34,056 nucleotides of DNA from contig CACPBW010000007.1 of assembly GCA_902632275.1 (NCBI GenBank), positions 1 through 34,056 of the forward strand, given 5' to 3'. Under the pieces are notes generated by a model that had not been told where the DNA came from, did not search any database, and saw only the letters and a program-made list of their open reading frames with translations. Positions 7,641 to 16,637 of this stretch are shown piece after piece. Numbering within the stretch: position 1 is the stretch's first letter; the number at the start of each line of letters is the position of its first letter. This DNA comes from an uncultured Pelagibacteraceae bacterium. GTDB lineage: Bacteria > Pseudomonadota > Alphaproteobacteria > Pelagibacterales > Pelagibacteraceae. The translations under genes were made by a program, and so were the position numbers.

Positions 7641-9973
7641 TAATAAAATCTTAGAATATTATTATTATTTAATCTATTATTTAATATCATATTTTTATTG
7701 TTTTGATCTAAATCTTTTTTTTTAAAAACTTCAATTATAGTTTTTTTTGAACCAAATGAGGCTTTTTTCCCTGATTTTGGATCAATTACCATAAGAGTTA
7801 TATTCTCTGCAACTTTAAATGGTCTCGCATCTTCCTTTTTAACAGAGCTTTTAATGAATTCTTTAAATATAGGCATTGCGGTTCTTGCTCCAGTCTCTTT
7901 TTTTCCTAGAGACTTAGGATTATCGAAACCTACGTAAACACCAACTATTAATTTAGAAGTATAACCTATAAACCATGTATCTGTATTTTTATTTGTGGTT
8001 CCTGTTTTTCCAGCAATATCTAAATTCAAATCTCTTAAACCTTTTCCAGTACCTCTTTTTACAACACCCTCAAGCATTGATGTTATTTGATATGCTGTTT
8101 CAGGAGAAAAAATTTGTTCGAAGTTATCACTTATTGTTGGGTAATTATCGCTTAAATAAGAAATCTGATCACACTTATTACATCTTCTATTTTCGTTATT
8201 TACTATTGTTTCACCCTCACTGTCTTGTATTCTATCTATAAGAATAGGCTTAACTAACTTTCCCCCATTTATAAAAGATGAATATGCTGCAGTGAGTTTC
8301 AACAATGTAGTCTCAGCAGAGCCAAGGGAGATTGATAAAAGCTCATTAGGATTTTTGTAGATACCCAATTTTTCCGAAAAGTTTATTATTTTCTTTAATC
8401 CTAAATCTTGAGCTATTCTAACAGTCATCAAATTTCTAGATTTTTCTAAACCAGTTCTCATAGTAGAAAGTCCATAAAATTTTTTCCCATAATTTTCTGG
8501 TTTCCATAATTTTAAATCTTCTCCTTGCTCTAAAACTAAAGGAGCATCTAATACTAGTGAGGATGGTTTATAATTGTTTTCTAGCGCAAGAGCATAAATA
8601 AATGGTTTAAATGCTGATCCTGGCTGTCTTAGAGCCTGTGAGGCCCTATTAAATTCACTCTGCAAAAAACTAAATCCTCCACTCATTGCCAAAACTCTAC
8701 CTGTATAGGGGTCCATCACTACAATAGAACCATTTACTTCTGGTATTTGTTTTAAATCATAAAAGTTATCTTTATTTTTTTTAACGTAAATCACATCCCC
8801 GGGATTTAGGATGCTATTACTATTTTTTATCCAAGAGATATCTTTTTGACTTATATAACCTCTATTTTTATTTTTTGTTTCAATTTTAACTTTCGAGCCA
8901 TTTACCTCTTTTACAATCGCAAGTTCCCAATTAATTGATTTTTCTAATTTAAATTTTTCAAGAGACTCTGGCCATTCTGCATCATATCTTTTATTTATAA
9001 GTGGCCCCCTCCACCCTTTACGTCTATCATAATTTATCAAACCACTTCTTAATGCTAAAGTAGATGTTGATTGAATTTTAAGATTAAGAGGAGTTTTGAT
9101 ATTAAGACCTTTTTTATAAACTTTTTCAAAACCAAATTTATTTAAAACATCTTTTCTGATATCTTCAACATAGTATCTTGCATCCTCTAAATAAATTTTT
9201 TTTCTTTTCTTTAATTTAATGGGCTCTTTAATATATGAATTATATTGTGCTTCAGTTATAAAATTATTTTCAAATAAATTTTTAAGAACAAGGTTTCTTC
9301 TAAATTTAGCGGTTTCTTTATTTTTATATGGATTATACCTACTTGGTGCCTTTGGCAAAGCAGCGAGTAGTGAGGCTTCTACATAATCTAGGTCTGTGAT
9401 GGGTTTGTCAAAGTATCTAAGGCTAGCTGCAGCAATTCCATACGAACCGCTTCCTAAATAAATTTCGTTTAAATAAAGTTCTAAAATACGTTCTTTACTT
9501 AAAGCTCTTTCAATTCTAAATGCTAATATAGCTTCTTTAATTTTTCTGTTCATTGTTACTTCATTAGACAATAAAAAATTTTTAGCTACTTGTTGTGTAA
9601 TTGTTGAAGCCCCTTCCAATCTTTTTGATAATAGAAAATTCGATATATTATTTTTAGTAGCCCTAATTACGCCTTTCGCGTCAACACCTGGATGATTAAA
9701 AAAATTTTTATCTTCTGCAGAAAGAAATGAATTGATTATTTTTTTTGGTATTGAAGAATAAGGAACAAAGATTCTTTTTTCAGATGAAAAATCATTTACC
9801 AATTCTCCATCACCTGAGTAAACTTTGCTAGACACAGGTGCTTTATAATTCTTTAAAAATTTATAATCAGGTAATTTATTAGAAAAAGCCCATAATATTG
9901 ATATTAATATAATAGCAATTCCTAAAAAACTTACTGTTGATGCTATTATAATTTTTTTAATTAAACTGCTCAT
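7640..9973 (-). CDS. mrcA: Class A penicillin-binding protein 1A (bifunctional transglycosylase/transpeptidase)
   Basis: It polymerises and cross-links peptidoglycan on the periplasmic face of the inner membrane. The 777 residues start with a short cytoplasmic tail and a membrane anchor (about 7-30). The GT51 transglycosylase domain follows, with Glu87 in SAEDKNFFNHPG, GASTITQQVAKN, and RILELYLNEIYLGSGSYG. An OB-like insert is likely before the transpeptidase domain. The transpeptidase has the SxxK serine in RQPGSAFKPF (about 451-455), SRN in EKSRNLM, and GKTGTT (about 655). The size is normal for PBP1A. It is the first gene of a minus-strand run with prfB and the AsmA-like gene, 86 bases from the divergent RNase E/G gene. 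Alternative names are ponA and pbp1A. Confidence 0.95.
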   Translation of the reverse strand: MSSLIKKIIIASTVSFLGIAIILISILWAFSNKLPDYKFLKNYKAPVSSKVYSGDGELVNDFSSEKRIFVPYSSIPKKIINSFLSAEDKNFFNHPGVDAKGVIRATKNNISNFLLSKRLEGASTITQQVAKNFLLSNEVTMNRKIKEAILAFRIERALSKERILELYLNEIYLGSGSYGIAAASLRYFDKPITDLDYVEASLLAALPKAPSRYNPYKNKETAKFRRNLVLKNLFENNFITEAQYNSYIKEPIKLKKRKKIYLEDARYYVEDIRKDVLNKFGFEKVYKKGLNIKTPLNLKIQSTSTLALRSGLINYDRRKGWRGPLINKRYDAEWPESLEKFKLEKSINWELAIVKEVNGSKVKIETKNKNRGYISQKDISWIKNSNSILNPGDVIYVKKNKDNFYDLKQIPEVNGSIVVMDPYTGRVLAMSGGFSFLQSEFNRASQALRQPGSAFKPFIYALALENNYKPSSLVLDAPLVLEQGEDLKLWKPENYGKKFYGLSTMRTGLEKSRNLMTVRIAQDLGLKKIINFSEKLGIYKNPNELLSISLGSAETTLLKLTAAYSSFINGGKLVKPILIDRIQDSEGETIVNNENRRCNKCDQISYLSDNYPTISDNFEQIFSPETAYQITSMLEGVVKRGTGKGLRDLNLDIAGKTGTTNKNTDTWFIGYTSKLIVGVYVGFDNPKSLGKKETGARTAMPIFKEFIKSSVKKEDARPFKVAENITLMVIDPKSGKKASFGSKKTIIEVFKKKDLDQNNKNMILNNRLNNNNILRFY

Positions 9974-10059
9974 TTATGTTTCTTTATTTATCAAATTTGT
10001 TAATGTTAAGGCACCAGAATTTATAAAATAAATAAAATGAAAAAAATAATTAAAATACT

Positions 10060-11823
10060 ATGGAAAAGAATTTATACATTGATGCTTCGCATCCTAATGA
10101 AACAAGAGTTGTACTTAAATCAAATGGTAACATTGAAGATTACGAATACGAAAGTTTAAATAGTACTTTAATAAAAAATAACATTTATTTAGGAAAAGTT
10201 AGTAGAGTCGAGCCTTCCCTACAAGCTGCTTTTATTGATTTCGGTAGAGATAGACATGGGTTTTTATCTTTTAATGATATTCAGTCTGATTACTATCAGA
10301 TACCGCAAAGTGATTTAGATAAAATTAAGTTAGAAGAAGAAAAAGTAAGAGAGGAACTAATTAAAGAAAGTGAAAAGGAAGAAGAAAAAAGTATTATAGA
10401 AAACAAGACAGACATTGGTGAAAGTATTGAAAAAAAAATTGATCAAATCTCTAACGTAGAAAAAAATTTTCCTGAAAAAAAATATCCTTTTAAAAGATAT
10501 AAGATCCAAGAAGTTATTAAGCCTAATCAAGTAATACTAGTTCAGGTTTTAAAAGATGAGCGGGGATTAAAGGGTGCAGCACTAAGTACCTTTATATCTA
10601 TTGCTGGAAAATACATAGTATTAATGCCTAATACTCCAAAGGGAGGAGGTATCTCGAGAAAAATTTTTAATCCTACTGATAGAAAAAAAATTAGATCTAT
10701 TCTAAACCAAATAAAAATCCCAAAAGAAATGGGAATAATTGTAAGAACGGCAGGTTCAAACAAAACAAAAAATGAAATTGATCGTGATTTACAAAGTTTA
10801 ATTAAAGTATGGGAGTCAATCAAGGAGACAGCAATGAATTCAATTGCCCCTTCGATAATCCATAAAGAAAGTGAAATTATAAAAAGAACATTGAGAGATA
10901 TGTATGATGAGGATACACAAAATATTATAGTTGAAGGTAATGAGGGTTATCAAAAAGCAAAAAATTTTATGAAATTAATAATGCCTAGCCATGTAAAAAA
11001 AATTAAAAAATATAGAGATAAGATACCTTTATTTATTAAAGAAAAAATTGAATTAAAATTAAATGAAATATTTGAAACAGAGGTAAAACTTAACTCAGGA
11101 GGGTATTTGGTTATAAACCCTACAGAAGCGTTAGTATCCATAGATGTCAATTCTGGGAAATCAATTAAACAAAAAAATGTTGAAAGTACTGCAGTAGATA
11201 CAAATTTAGAGGCAGCAGAAGAAATAGCTCGTCAAATTAAAATAAGAGACCTTTCAGGATTAATAATCATAGATTTTATAGATATGATGAATTTTGGAAA
11301 CAGACGATTAATTGAACGTAAATTAAAAGAAAAATGCAGAAATGATAGAGCTAGAATTCAGATTGGAAGAATTAGTAGTTTTGGTTTACTTGAAATGTCT
11401 AGACAAAGATTGAGAGAAAGTTCCGTAAAATGGCAAATATCACTGACAAATGAAACTTATGCTCTTAAAATTATAAAGAAATTGGAGATTGATGGGATCG
11501 AAAGTAAAGCAAAAATAATTGATTTACATGTATGTGAACAGATAAATAATTACATAAATGAAAATTTAGATGAAAATCTTAAATTTATAGAGAAAAAGAA
11601 TAAATTTAAAATTAATATTTTTATTAATAATTCAATGATATTATCCGACTATAGGATTGAGTATAAAAATAAGAGTAAAAAAATATTAAATATTTTAGAA
11701 AATTTAACAAAACTAGAAAAAATAAAAGATGAAAGTACGAAAAGCATTAAATTAGAGAAAGTGAAAAAATTCAAAAAAAGAAAATTTAAAAAGAAAAAAT
11801 TTTATAAAAAGAAAATTAAATAA
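10060..11823 (+). CDS. rne: Ribonuclease E/G family endoribonuclease lacking the Zn-link motif
   Basis: A single-strand endonuclease for mRNA decay and rRNA/tRNA processing. The 587 residues begin with the alphaproteobacterial RNase E start ([13 protein letters not shown]) and an S1 domain that carries an acidic, Glu/Lys-rich insert at about 85-145. Catalytic parts are present: the two Asp residues lie in SIDVNSG (Asp362) and IIDFIDM (Asp408), followed by [11 protein letters not shown] (442-452). In most RNase E/G proteins a CPxCxG Zn-link follows within about 15 residues. Here the sequence goes straight to [13 protein letters not shown], and no Cys-x-x-Cys exists anywhere. The tail (about 553-587) is almost all Lys/Phe/Arg. 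There is no long E. coli-type degradosome scaffold, so RNase G is an alternative name. The end overlaps convergent thiG by 8 bases. Confidence 0.9.
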   Translation: MEKNLYIDASHPNETRVVLKSNGNIEDYEYESLNSTLIKNNIYLGKVSRVEPSLQAAFIDFGRDRHGFLSFNDIQSDYYQIPQSDLDKIKLEEEKVREELIKESEKEEEKSIIENKTDIGESIEKKIDQISNVEKNFPEKKYPFKRYKIQEVIKPNQVILVQVLKDERGLKGAALSTFISIAGKYIVLMPNTPKGGGISRKIFNPTDRKKIRSILNQIKIPKEMGIIVRTAGSNKTKNEIDRDLQSLIKVWESIKETAMNSIAPSIIHKESEIIKRTLRDMYDEDTQNIIVEGNEGYQKAKNFMKLIMPSHVKKIKKYRDKIPLFIKEKIELKLNEIFETEVKLNSGGYLVINPTEALVSIDVNSGKSIKQKNVESTAVDTNLEAAEEIARQIKIRDLSGLIIIDFIDMMNFGNRRLIERKLKEKCRNDRARIQIGRISSFGLLEMSRQRLRESSVKWQISLTNETYALKIIKKLEIDGIESKAKIIDLHVCEQINNYINENLDENLKFIEKKNKFKINIFINNSMILSDYRIEYKNKSKKILNILENLTKLEKIKDESTKSIKLEKVKKFKKRKFKKKKFYKKKIK

Positions 11824-12592
11824 TCCCTTTGTTTGAAGTTGATCTTTTACCATAAATAATTTGGTGAATTCTACCGGCTAGGTAAGAGTTACGACCAGCT
11901 TTAACTGATAATTTCATGGCCTCTGCCATTAACATAGGGTTTTTTGCCTTGGCTATAGCCGTATTAATTAAAACACCATCGCACCCTAACTCCATTGCTA
12001 TAGCTGCATCTGAGGATTGTCCTAGACCTGCGTCTATTATTAAAGGTAAATTTGTTTGCGATCTTATAATTTTAATATTTACTTTATTTTGTATTCCAAG
12101 ACCTGAACCTATTGGAGCAGCAAGAGGCATTATAGATACTGCCCCTGCGTTTTCTAATCTTTTCGCCATTAATGGATCGTCATTACAATAAACCATGACT
12201 TTAAAACCTTCTTTGCTTAAAACTTCAGTAGATTTTAAAGTTTCAATCATATCAGGAAAAAGGGTTTTTTTATCACCTAAAACTTCTAATTTTACCATTT
12301 TCCATCCACCAATCTCTCTTGCTAATCTAAGTGTTCTTAGTGCCTCAGAAGATGTGAAACATCCAGCAGTATTTGGTAGATATGTAATTTTTTTAGGATC
12401 AATATAATCCATTAATAGTGGTTTTTTTTTATCCTCTATATTTACTCTTCTGACTGCAACAGTAACAATTTCGGCGCCTGATTGCTTTACACATTTTGCG
12501 CACTCTTCAAAATTTTTATATTTTCCAGTTCCAACTATAAGTCTAGATTTAAATTTTTTTTTTGAAATTATTAAAAAATCATTTTTTTTCAT
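11816..12592 (-). CDS. thiG: Thiazole synthase ThiG
   Basis: ThiG forms the thiazole phosphate half of thiamine from deoxyxylulose-5-phosphate, a glycine-derived imine and ThiS-thiocarboxylate. The 258-residue TIM barrel shows RLIVGTGKY near the start, [15 protein letters not shown], the probable Schiff-base lysine in MVKLEV (Lys101), YCNDDP, the phosphate-binding [11 protein letters not shown] and [12 protein letters not shown], and [12 protein letters not shown]. It follows thiS directly (TAG then ATG, no gap), so carrier and enzyme are made together. SAR11 strains are known to lack pyrimidine (HMP) synthesis by ThiC; this window only shows the thiazole branch. The last 8 bases overlap the convergent RNase E/G gene. 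Confidence 0.96.
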   Translation of the reverse strand: MKKNDFLIISKKKFKSRLIVGTGKYKNFEECAKCVKQSGAEIVTVAVRRVNIEDKKKPLLMDYIDPKKITYLPNTAGCFTSSEALRTLRLAREIGGWKMVKLEVLGDKKTLFPDMIETLKSTEVLSKEGFKVMVYCNDDPLMAKRLENAGAVSIMPLAAPIGSGLGIQNKVNIKIIRSQTNLPLIIDAGLGQSSDAAIAMELGCDGVLINTAIAKAKNPMLMAEAMKLSVKAGRNSYLAGRIHQIIYGKRSTSNKGII

Positions 12593-12811
12593 CTACCCAC
12601 CACCTATAAAATGAACAATTTCAATATTATCAAGATTTTTTATCTTAATTTTTCTCAAATTTTGTTTATTAATTATTTCTTTATTTAATTCTATGGCTAC
12701 TTTTTTTTCAGGAATTTTGTATTTAGTAATTACATCTTTTAAAGTCATTTTGGGTTTAATCACAAAGTTTTTACCATTAATTTTTATTTTTACTTTGTTT
12801 ATTTTTTTCAT
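12593..12811 (-). CDS. thiS: Sulfur carrier protein ThiS
   Basis: A small ubiquitin-like carrier whose C-terminal glycine is converted to a thiocarboxylate and donates sulfur to ThiG. I chose the ATG at 12811-12809, giving 72 residues: MKKINKVKIKINGK at the start, VAIELNKEI in the middle and a HFIGGG C-terminus, the typical Gly-Gly end. A longer open frame to 12853 would add a hydrophobic, non-conserved leader (MIIIILCG) and would run into aroQ. The gene is immediately upstream of thiG. Only 16 bases separate this start from the divergent aroQ start, so its promoter must lie largely inside aroQ. That also leaves no room for a TPP riboswitch leader. Confidence 0.92.
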   Translation of the reverse strand: MKKINKVKIKINGKNFVIKPKMTLKDVITKYKIPEKKVAIELNKEIINKQNLRKIKIKNLDNIEIVHFIGGG

Positions 12812-12827
12812 AATATATAAATAATTA

Positions 12828-13277
12828 ATGCCACATAGAATAATAATTATCAATGGACCAAATATTAATTTATTGGGAGAAAGAGAACAATCTCAGTACG
12901 GCAAATTAACTTTTTCAGAATTAAAGAAAAAATGTTTTGACATTGCTCAAAGGGTTAATATAGAAATCGAATTTTATCAATCGAACGTTGAAGGTGAAAT
13001 TGTCACAAAAATACAAGATTCCAGAAATTATTTTGACGGTATTATAATAAATGCAGCAGGTTTTACACACTCTTCTGTATCCATAAGAGATGCTTTAGAG
13101 ATCATAAAAAAACCAAAAATTGAATTACATATTTCAAATATTTATAAAAGGGAAGAATTTAGACAAAAATCTTTAATTAGCAATGTTGTGGATGGTATAA
13201 TATGTGGTTTAGGTACAGATGGTTATATTTTAGCCATAAATGCAATGCAAGAATTGATAAAAAATGGAAATAGATAA
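12828..13277 (+). CDS. aroQ: Type II 3-dehydroquinate dehydratase
   Basis: Third step of the shikimate pathway, converting 3-dehydroquinate to 3-dehydroshikimate. The 149-residue protein has the type II signature IIINGPNINLLGERE, the catalytic Tyr24 (QSQYG), EFYQSNVEGE, INAAGFTHSS with His81, and the catalytic His101 in IELHISNIYKREEFR. The length is normal for this dodecameric enzyme. It overlaps accB by 14 bases; aroQ-accB-accC is a common alphaproteobacterial order. The start is the only ATG that gives the conserved first strand. Confidence 0.96.
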   Translation: MPHRIIIINGPNINLLGEREQSQYGKLTFSELKKKCFDIAQRVNIEIEFYQSNVEGEIVTKIQDSRNYFDGIIINAAGFTHSSVSIRDALEIIKKPKIELHISNIYKREEFRQKSLISNVVDGIICGLGTDGYILAINAMQELIKNGNR

Positions 13278-13632
13278 AAAAGTTTTAAAAAAGTTAATTG
13301 ATGCACTGGAAGATTTAAAAAAAACTATAAATAAAAAGGGCATACAACTAGATACATCAGAGCCTACATCTATAAGTGAAAAAAATGATGATGAAAATTA
13401 TAATTCAGTTAAAAGCCCAATTATTGGTACAGCATATCTAGCTCCTGAACCAGGAGCTAAACCTTTTGTAGAAGTTGGTAAAAAAATTAAAAAAGGTGAT
13501 ACCGTTATGATAGTTGAAGCAATGAAAACCATGAACCATGTACCTTCAACACATACTGGAATAGTCAAAAAAGTTTCGGTAGAAGATGGTCAGCCAGTTG
13601 AGTATGATCAAATATTAATTCTTGTTGAATAA
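13264..13632 (+). CDS. accB: Biotin carboxyl carrier protein of acetyl-CoA carboxylase
   Basis: BCCP carries biotin between the carboxylase (AccC) and the carboxyltransferase, the committed step to malonyl-CoA. The 122 residues comprise a short N-terminal helix (about 1-22), a Ser/Asp/Asn-rich linker and a biotinyl domain starting at KSPIIGTAYLAPEPGA. The biotin-accepting lysine is Lys88 in VEAMKTMNHV. It is shorter than the 150-160 residues of most BCCPs, the saving being in the linker, in keeping with a streamlined genome. It starts within the end of aroQ and its stop overlaps the accC start by one base (TAATG). Confidence 0.96.
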   Translation: MEIDKKVLKKLIDALEDLKKTINKKGIQLDTSEPTSISEKNDDENYNSVKSPIIGTAYLAPEPGAKPFVEVGKKIKKGDTVMIVEAMKTMNHVPSTHTGIVKKVSVEDGQPVEYDQILILVE

Positions 13633-14969
13633 TGTTTAAAAAAATCTTGATTGCAAATAGAGGTGAGATTGCCGTAAGAGTTATAAGAGCTTGTAAAGAA
13701 TGGGGAATTTCAACTGTAGCTATACACTCGGATGTTGATAGAGAAAGTATGCATGTAAAGTTAGCTGATGAAAGTGTATGCATTGGTCCTCATCAACCAG
13801 CTAATAGTTATCTAAATATTCCAGCAATAATGTCAGCTATTGAATTAACAAATTCAGAGGCAGTACACCCTGGCTATGGTTTTCTATCTGAAAATTTTAA
13901 TTTTGTAAAAATATTGGAGGAAAATAACATCAAATTTATAGGTCCATCAGCAAATTTAATAAAAATGATGGGTGATAAAATACAAGCTAAAAAAGTTGCA
14001 AAAGAAAATGGTTTACCTGTTATTGAGGGTTCAGATGGTGGTGTAGCAAATATAGAAGATGCAAAAAGAATTTGTCAAAAAATTGGATTTCCAGTTCTTA
14101 TAAAAGCATCAGGGGGAGGTGGAGGCAAAGGAATGAAAATTGTCCATGATGAGAGTAAATTTGAAGAATTATTTCTTGCTGCAAAATCTGAAGCAAAAAA
14201 ATTTTTTGCAAACGATGAAGTTTATATTGAGAAATTTTTTCAAAACCCAAGACATATCGAAGTTCAAGTTTTATCTGGAAAAAACCAAACTGTACATTTG
14301 CATGAAAGAGATTGTTCGATACAAAGAAGACATCAAAAATTAATAGAGGAAACACCTAGCCCTGTTCTCACTAATGAGTTGAGAAATCAATTATTTGAAA
14401 AGACTGTAAAAATGGTATCAAAAATTGGATATGAAGGTGCAGGAACTGTGGAATTCATTTATGAGAATGGTAAATTTTATTTTTTAGAGATGAATACCAG
14501 AGTTCAGGTTGAACATCCCGTGACTGAGATGGTTACTGGAATTGATATCATAAAAGAACAAATTTGGATTGCATATACTGGCAAAACAGCTCTAGAGCAG
14601 AGCGATATTGTTCCTAGGGGGCATGCAATAGAATGTAGAATTAACGCTGAAGATGCTAGTAAGAACTTTCAACCCTCTCCGGGAATAATAACAATGTGTC
14701 ACCAACCTTCTGGTTTTAGAACAAGAGTTGATGGAGCAATTTACCAAGGATATAAAGTAACTCCTTTTTATGACAGCATGATTTGTAAGCTTATTTGTCA
14801 TGGCAGAAATAGGCAGGAAGCAATTCAAAGGATGGTACGGTCTTTAGATGAATTTGTAATTGAAGGAATTACCACAACGATTGATTTACATAAAAAATTA
14901 CTCAACCATAAAAAATTTTTAGACTCTGATTTTAATGTTTCTTGGCTTGATAATGATAAAGTAATTTAA
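13632..14969 (+). CDS. accC: Acetyl-CoA carboxylase, biotin carboxylase subunit
   Basis: An ATP-grasp enzyme that carboxylates the biotin on AccB. The 445 residues begin FKKILIANRGEIAVRVIRA, carry the glycine-rich ATP loop KASGGGGGKGMKI (about 159-171), the HERDCSIQRRHQK segment and the catalytic MNTRVQVEHPVTE, and end in the biotin carboxylase C-terminal domain (GHAIECRINAEDA, then RVDGAIYQGY). The length matches E. coli AccC (449). The start overlaps the accB stop by one base. The final TAA shares the palindrome TTAA (14966-14969) with the stop of the convergent DUF2155 gene. Confidence 0.97.
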   Translation: MFKKILIANRGEIAVRVIRACKEWGISTVAIHSDVDRESMHVKLADESVCIGPHQPANSYLNIPAIMSAIELTNSEAVHPGYGFLSENFNFVKILEENNIKFIGPSANLIKMMGDKIQAKKVAKENGLPVIEGSDGGVANIEDAKRICQKIGFPVLIKASGGGGGKGMKIVHDESKFEELFLAAKSEAKKFFANDEVYIEKFFQNPRHIEVQVLSGKNQTVHLHERDCSIQRRHQKLIEETPSPVLTNELRNQLFEKTVKMVSKIGYEGAGTVEFIYENGKFYFLEMNTRVQVEHPVTEMVTGIDIIKEQIWIAYTGKTALEQSDIVPRGHAIECRINAEDASKNFQPSPGIITMCHQPSGFRTRVDGAIYQGYKVTPFYDSMICKLICHGRNRQEAIQRMVRSLDEFVIEGITTTIDLHKKLLNHKKFLDSDFNVSWLDNDKVI

Positions 14970-15367
14970 CTAATACACTTAACTAACCATAAATCGTATA
15001 CGGGATGATCAAAGGTGTTTATTGAAGGGCTCGATGAAAAAGTCCAACCATTAAAAACAAAGACTTCATCATTATCAACATTTTTTAAATCTTTGACCTG
15101 CAAATAAGCTATAATCTCTGGATTATCATCAAATTTGGAGTTCTTACATTTAAGTGGTTTTATTGAAATATTTTTAAATATTTTTTCTTCTCCAATTTTA
15201 ATATTTATTTTATAGTTTTTAGAACTAATTTTGTCTAATACTTTAAGCTCTATAAAATTTCCTTGATATATTTTTTCGGTAGCAAACGATTTGATACTTA
15301 ATACTAGTATAATAAGAAATATTAAAATATTAATTTTTCCAACTTGAATATTTTTTTTTAATTTCAT
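14966..15367 (-). CDS. DUF2155 domain-containing exported protein
   Basis: A 133-residue protein with an N-terminal signal peptide (hydrophobic core INILIFLIILVLSI, likely cleavage after KSFA near residue 29), so probably periplasmic. The mature part fits the alphaproteobacterial DUF2155 family: a short beta-rich domain ending in VFNGWTFSSSPSINTFDHPVYDLWLVKC, the family's most conserved block. It has two Cys (in KPLKCKN and VKC) that could form a disulfide. Function is unknown. It overlaps the 3' end of the upstream NDUFA12 gene by 38 bases in another frame; this pairing is common in alphaproteobacteria and may link it to respiratory complex I, but that is inference. Confidence 0.85.
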   Translation of the reverse strand: MKLKKNIQVGKINILIFLIILVLSIKSFATEKIYQGNFIELKVLDKISSKNYKINIKIGEEKIFKNISIKPLKCKNSKFDDNPEIIAYLQVKDLKNVDNDEVFVFNGWTFSSSPSINTFDHPVYDLWLVKCIS

Positions 15368-15713
15368 TATTTTTTTTGTTTGGATGATATGACTCAGATG
15401 TTCCTGTCTTATTTGGTAAGTGAGGTTTTTGCCATTCGTATTTTTTAACGTTCTTATTAATTTCTATTTTATTTTTTGTAAAATGGATCCATGAAAACCA
15501 TACGTTTGAAATCTTTGTTGCGTCAATTTCACCATTATAAATTACCCATCTTTTATTTTTTTTTTTATTTTCATAGTATTTATTTCCAAATTCATCTTTC
15601 CCAACAAATTTACCATTTAAAAAAGTATAAATTCGTGTACCCAACGTTTGTTGATTCCACCATACAAATAACTGTTTAAAAACTGTCAACATAAAAATAA
15701 ATATTTTTTTCAA
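15330..15713 (-). CDS. NDUFA12-family NADH:ubiquinone oxidoreductase accessory protein
   Basis: A homologue of the mitochondrial complex I accessory subunit NDUFA12 (B17.2), which is also found in alphaproteobacteria. The 127 residues show GTRIYTFLNGKFVGKDEFGNKYYE, RWVIYNGEIDATKI, a Trp-rich WFSWIHFT and the proline motif PHLPNKTGT, all typical of the family. The start may be the first ATG at 15713 or the second (Met8 at 15692, MLTVFKQLFVWW), which fits usual homologue length a little better. It overlaps DUF2155 by 38 bases and is divergent from the TSCPD gene 83 bases away. The family link is clear; assembly into complex I here is inferred. Confidence 0.9.
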   Translation of the reverse strand: MKKIFIFMLTVFKQLFVWWNQQTLGTRIYTFLNGKFVGKDEFGNKYYENKKKNKRWVIYNGEIDATKISNVWFSWIHFTKNKIEINKNVKKYEWQKPHLPNKTGTSESYHPNKKNNEIKKKYSSWKN

Positions 15714-15785
15714 TTTTAAATTGCAAAATTTACATTAGACTAAATTATGAATTTGTATATACATAATTATCAAACGACTCAAATG

Positions 15786-15791
15786 TATAAT
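15786..15791 (+). promoter_or_regulatory. Possible -10 element of the TSCPD gene
   Basis: A perfect TATAAT lies only five bases before the ATG at 15797, so a transcript from it would start about at the start codon and be leaderless. I see no good -35 at 16-18 bases upstream. Alternatively this is chance in AT-rich DNA and a promoter lies further up (CATAAT at 15762-15767). Confidence 0.3.
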
Positions 15792-15796
15792 AAATT

Positions 15797-16636
15797 ATGG
15801 CAAAATATTTAGTAGAGACTTATTACAATTGTAGCTTTAAAGTTACACATTATTTGGATGATGTTAATGAAAAAGAATTATCTAAGTTAGAAAAAAGAGA
15901 AGATGGAAAATTTGAAATTATAAATGTTAAATTAGATAATAGAAAAACTAAAAGTTTAGAAAAAAATAAAGCAACTGAGGATATAAATAAAAATATTACG
16001 TCGGTAAAAATATCTGAAAATAATTCAGATCAAAAGAGTTCTGTAAAAAAGAACAATGACAATTTTACAAATAAAATACAAGATGTGATGAATCGAAGAT
16101 TTAGTATGCCTGATAGAAGGAAAGGATACATTCAAAAGGCAACAATTGGAGATCATAAAATATATCTTCACACTGGAGAATATGAAGATGGCAAAATAGG
16201 TGAAATTTTTATTGACACGAGTAAAGAGGGTGAACTTGTCAAAGCTCTTATGAACAATTTTGCGATAGCCATTTCATTAGGACTTCAGTATGGTGTACCC
16301 CTTGACGAATTTGTTAGTGCTTACGTCGACACGAAATTTGAACCATCTGGAAAAGTATATGGAAACGATAGAATTTTAAGCGCTTCTTCCATGCTAGATT
16401 ATATATTTAGAGAGCTAGCAATCTCATATTTAAATAGAGAAGACTTGGCTCACACACCATCTATTGGATCAAATACAGATAAATTAAAAGAAAATGATGT
16501 ACACAATGTGGAAGAACAGAGTCAATTTTTGAAAATAGTAAAAGATATAACAAGTAAAGGATTTGTTAGAAACAATTACAAAAAGAAACTTGTTGATTTA
16601 TCTGACATTAGAATAAATCTTAAGGGGAAAAAATAA
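15797..16636 (+). CDS. Stand-alone TSCPD-domain protein related to the C-terminus of B12-dependent ribonucleotide reductase
   Basis: A 279-residue protein. Residues 103-220 closely resemble the C-terminal TSCPD region of class II (NrdJ) ribonucleotide reductases: [68 protein letters not shown] and [13 protein letters not shown]. Nothing of the catalytic barrel (glycyl/thiyl radical region, B12 site) is present, and the neighbours contain none. The N-terminal 55 residues ([20 protein letters not shown]) form a separate small domain I do not recognise, joined by a Ser/Asn/Lys-rich linker (55-100). Function is unknown; binding of nucleotides or of a reductase is a guess. It lies between NDUFA12 and aspS, whose stop is one base beyond its own. 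Confidence 0.8.
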   Translation: MAKYLVETYYNCSFKVTHYLDDVNEKELSKLEKREDGKFEIINVKLDNRKTKSLEKNKATEDINKNITSVKISENNSDQKSSVKKNNDNFTNKIQDVMNRRFSMPDRRKGYIQKATIGDHKIYLHTGEYEDGKIGEIFIDTSKEGELVKALMNNFAIAISLGLQYGVPLDEFVSAYVDTKFEPSGKVYGNDRILSASSMLDYIFRELAISYLNREDLAHTPSIGSNTDKLKENDVHNVEEQSQFLKIVKDITSKGFVRNNYKKKLVDLSDIRINLKGKK

Positions 16637-16637
16637 A

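Noticed and set aside
12593..12853. An 86-residue ThiS with start at 12853.
   Set aside because: The extra 14 residues are hydrophobic and not family-like, and they would overlap the divergent aroQ start; the ATG at 12811 fits ThiS.
12780..12900. A TPP riboswitch before thiS.
   Set aside because: There are only 16 bases of non-coding DNA, and the upstream sequence is aroQ coding sequence.
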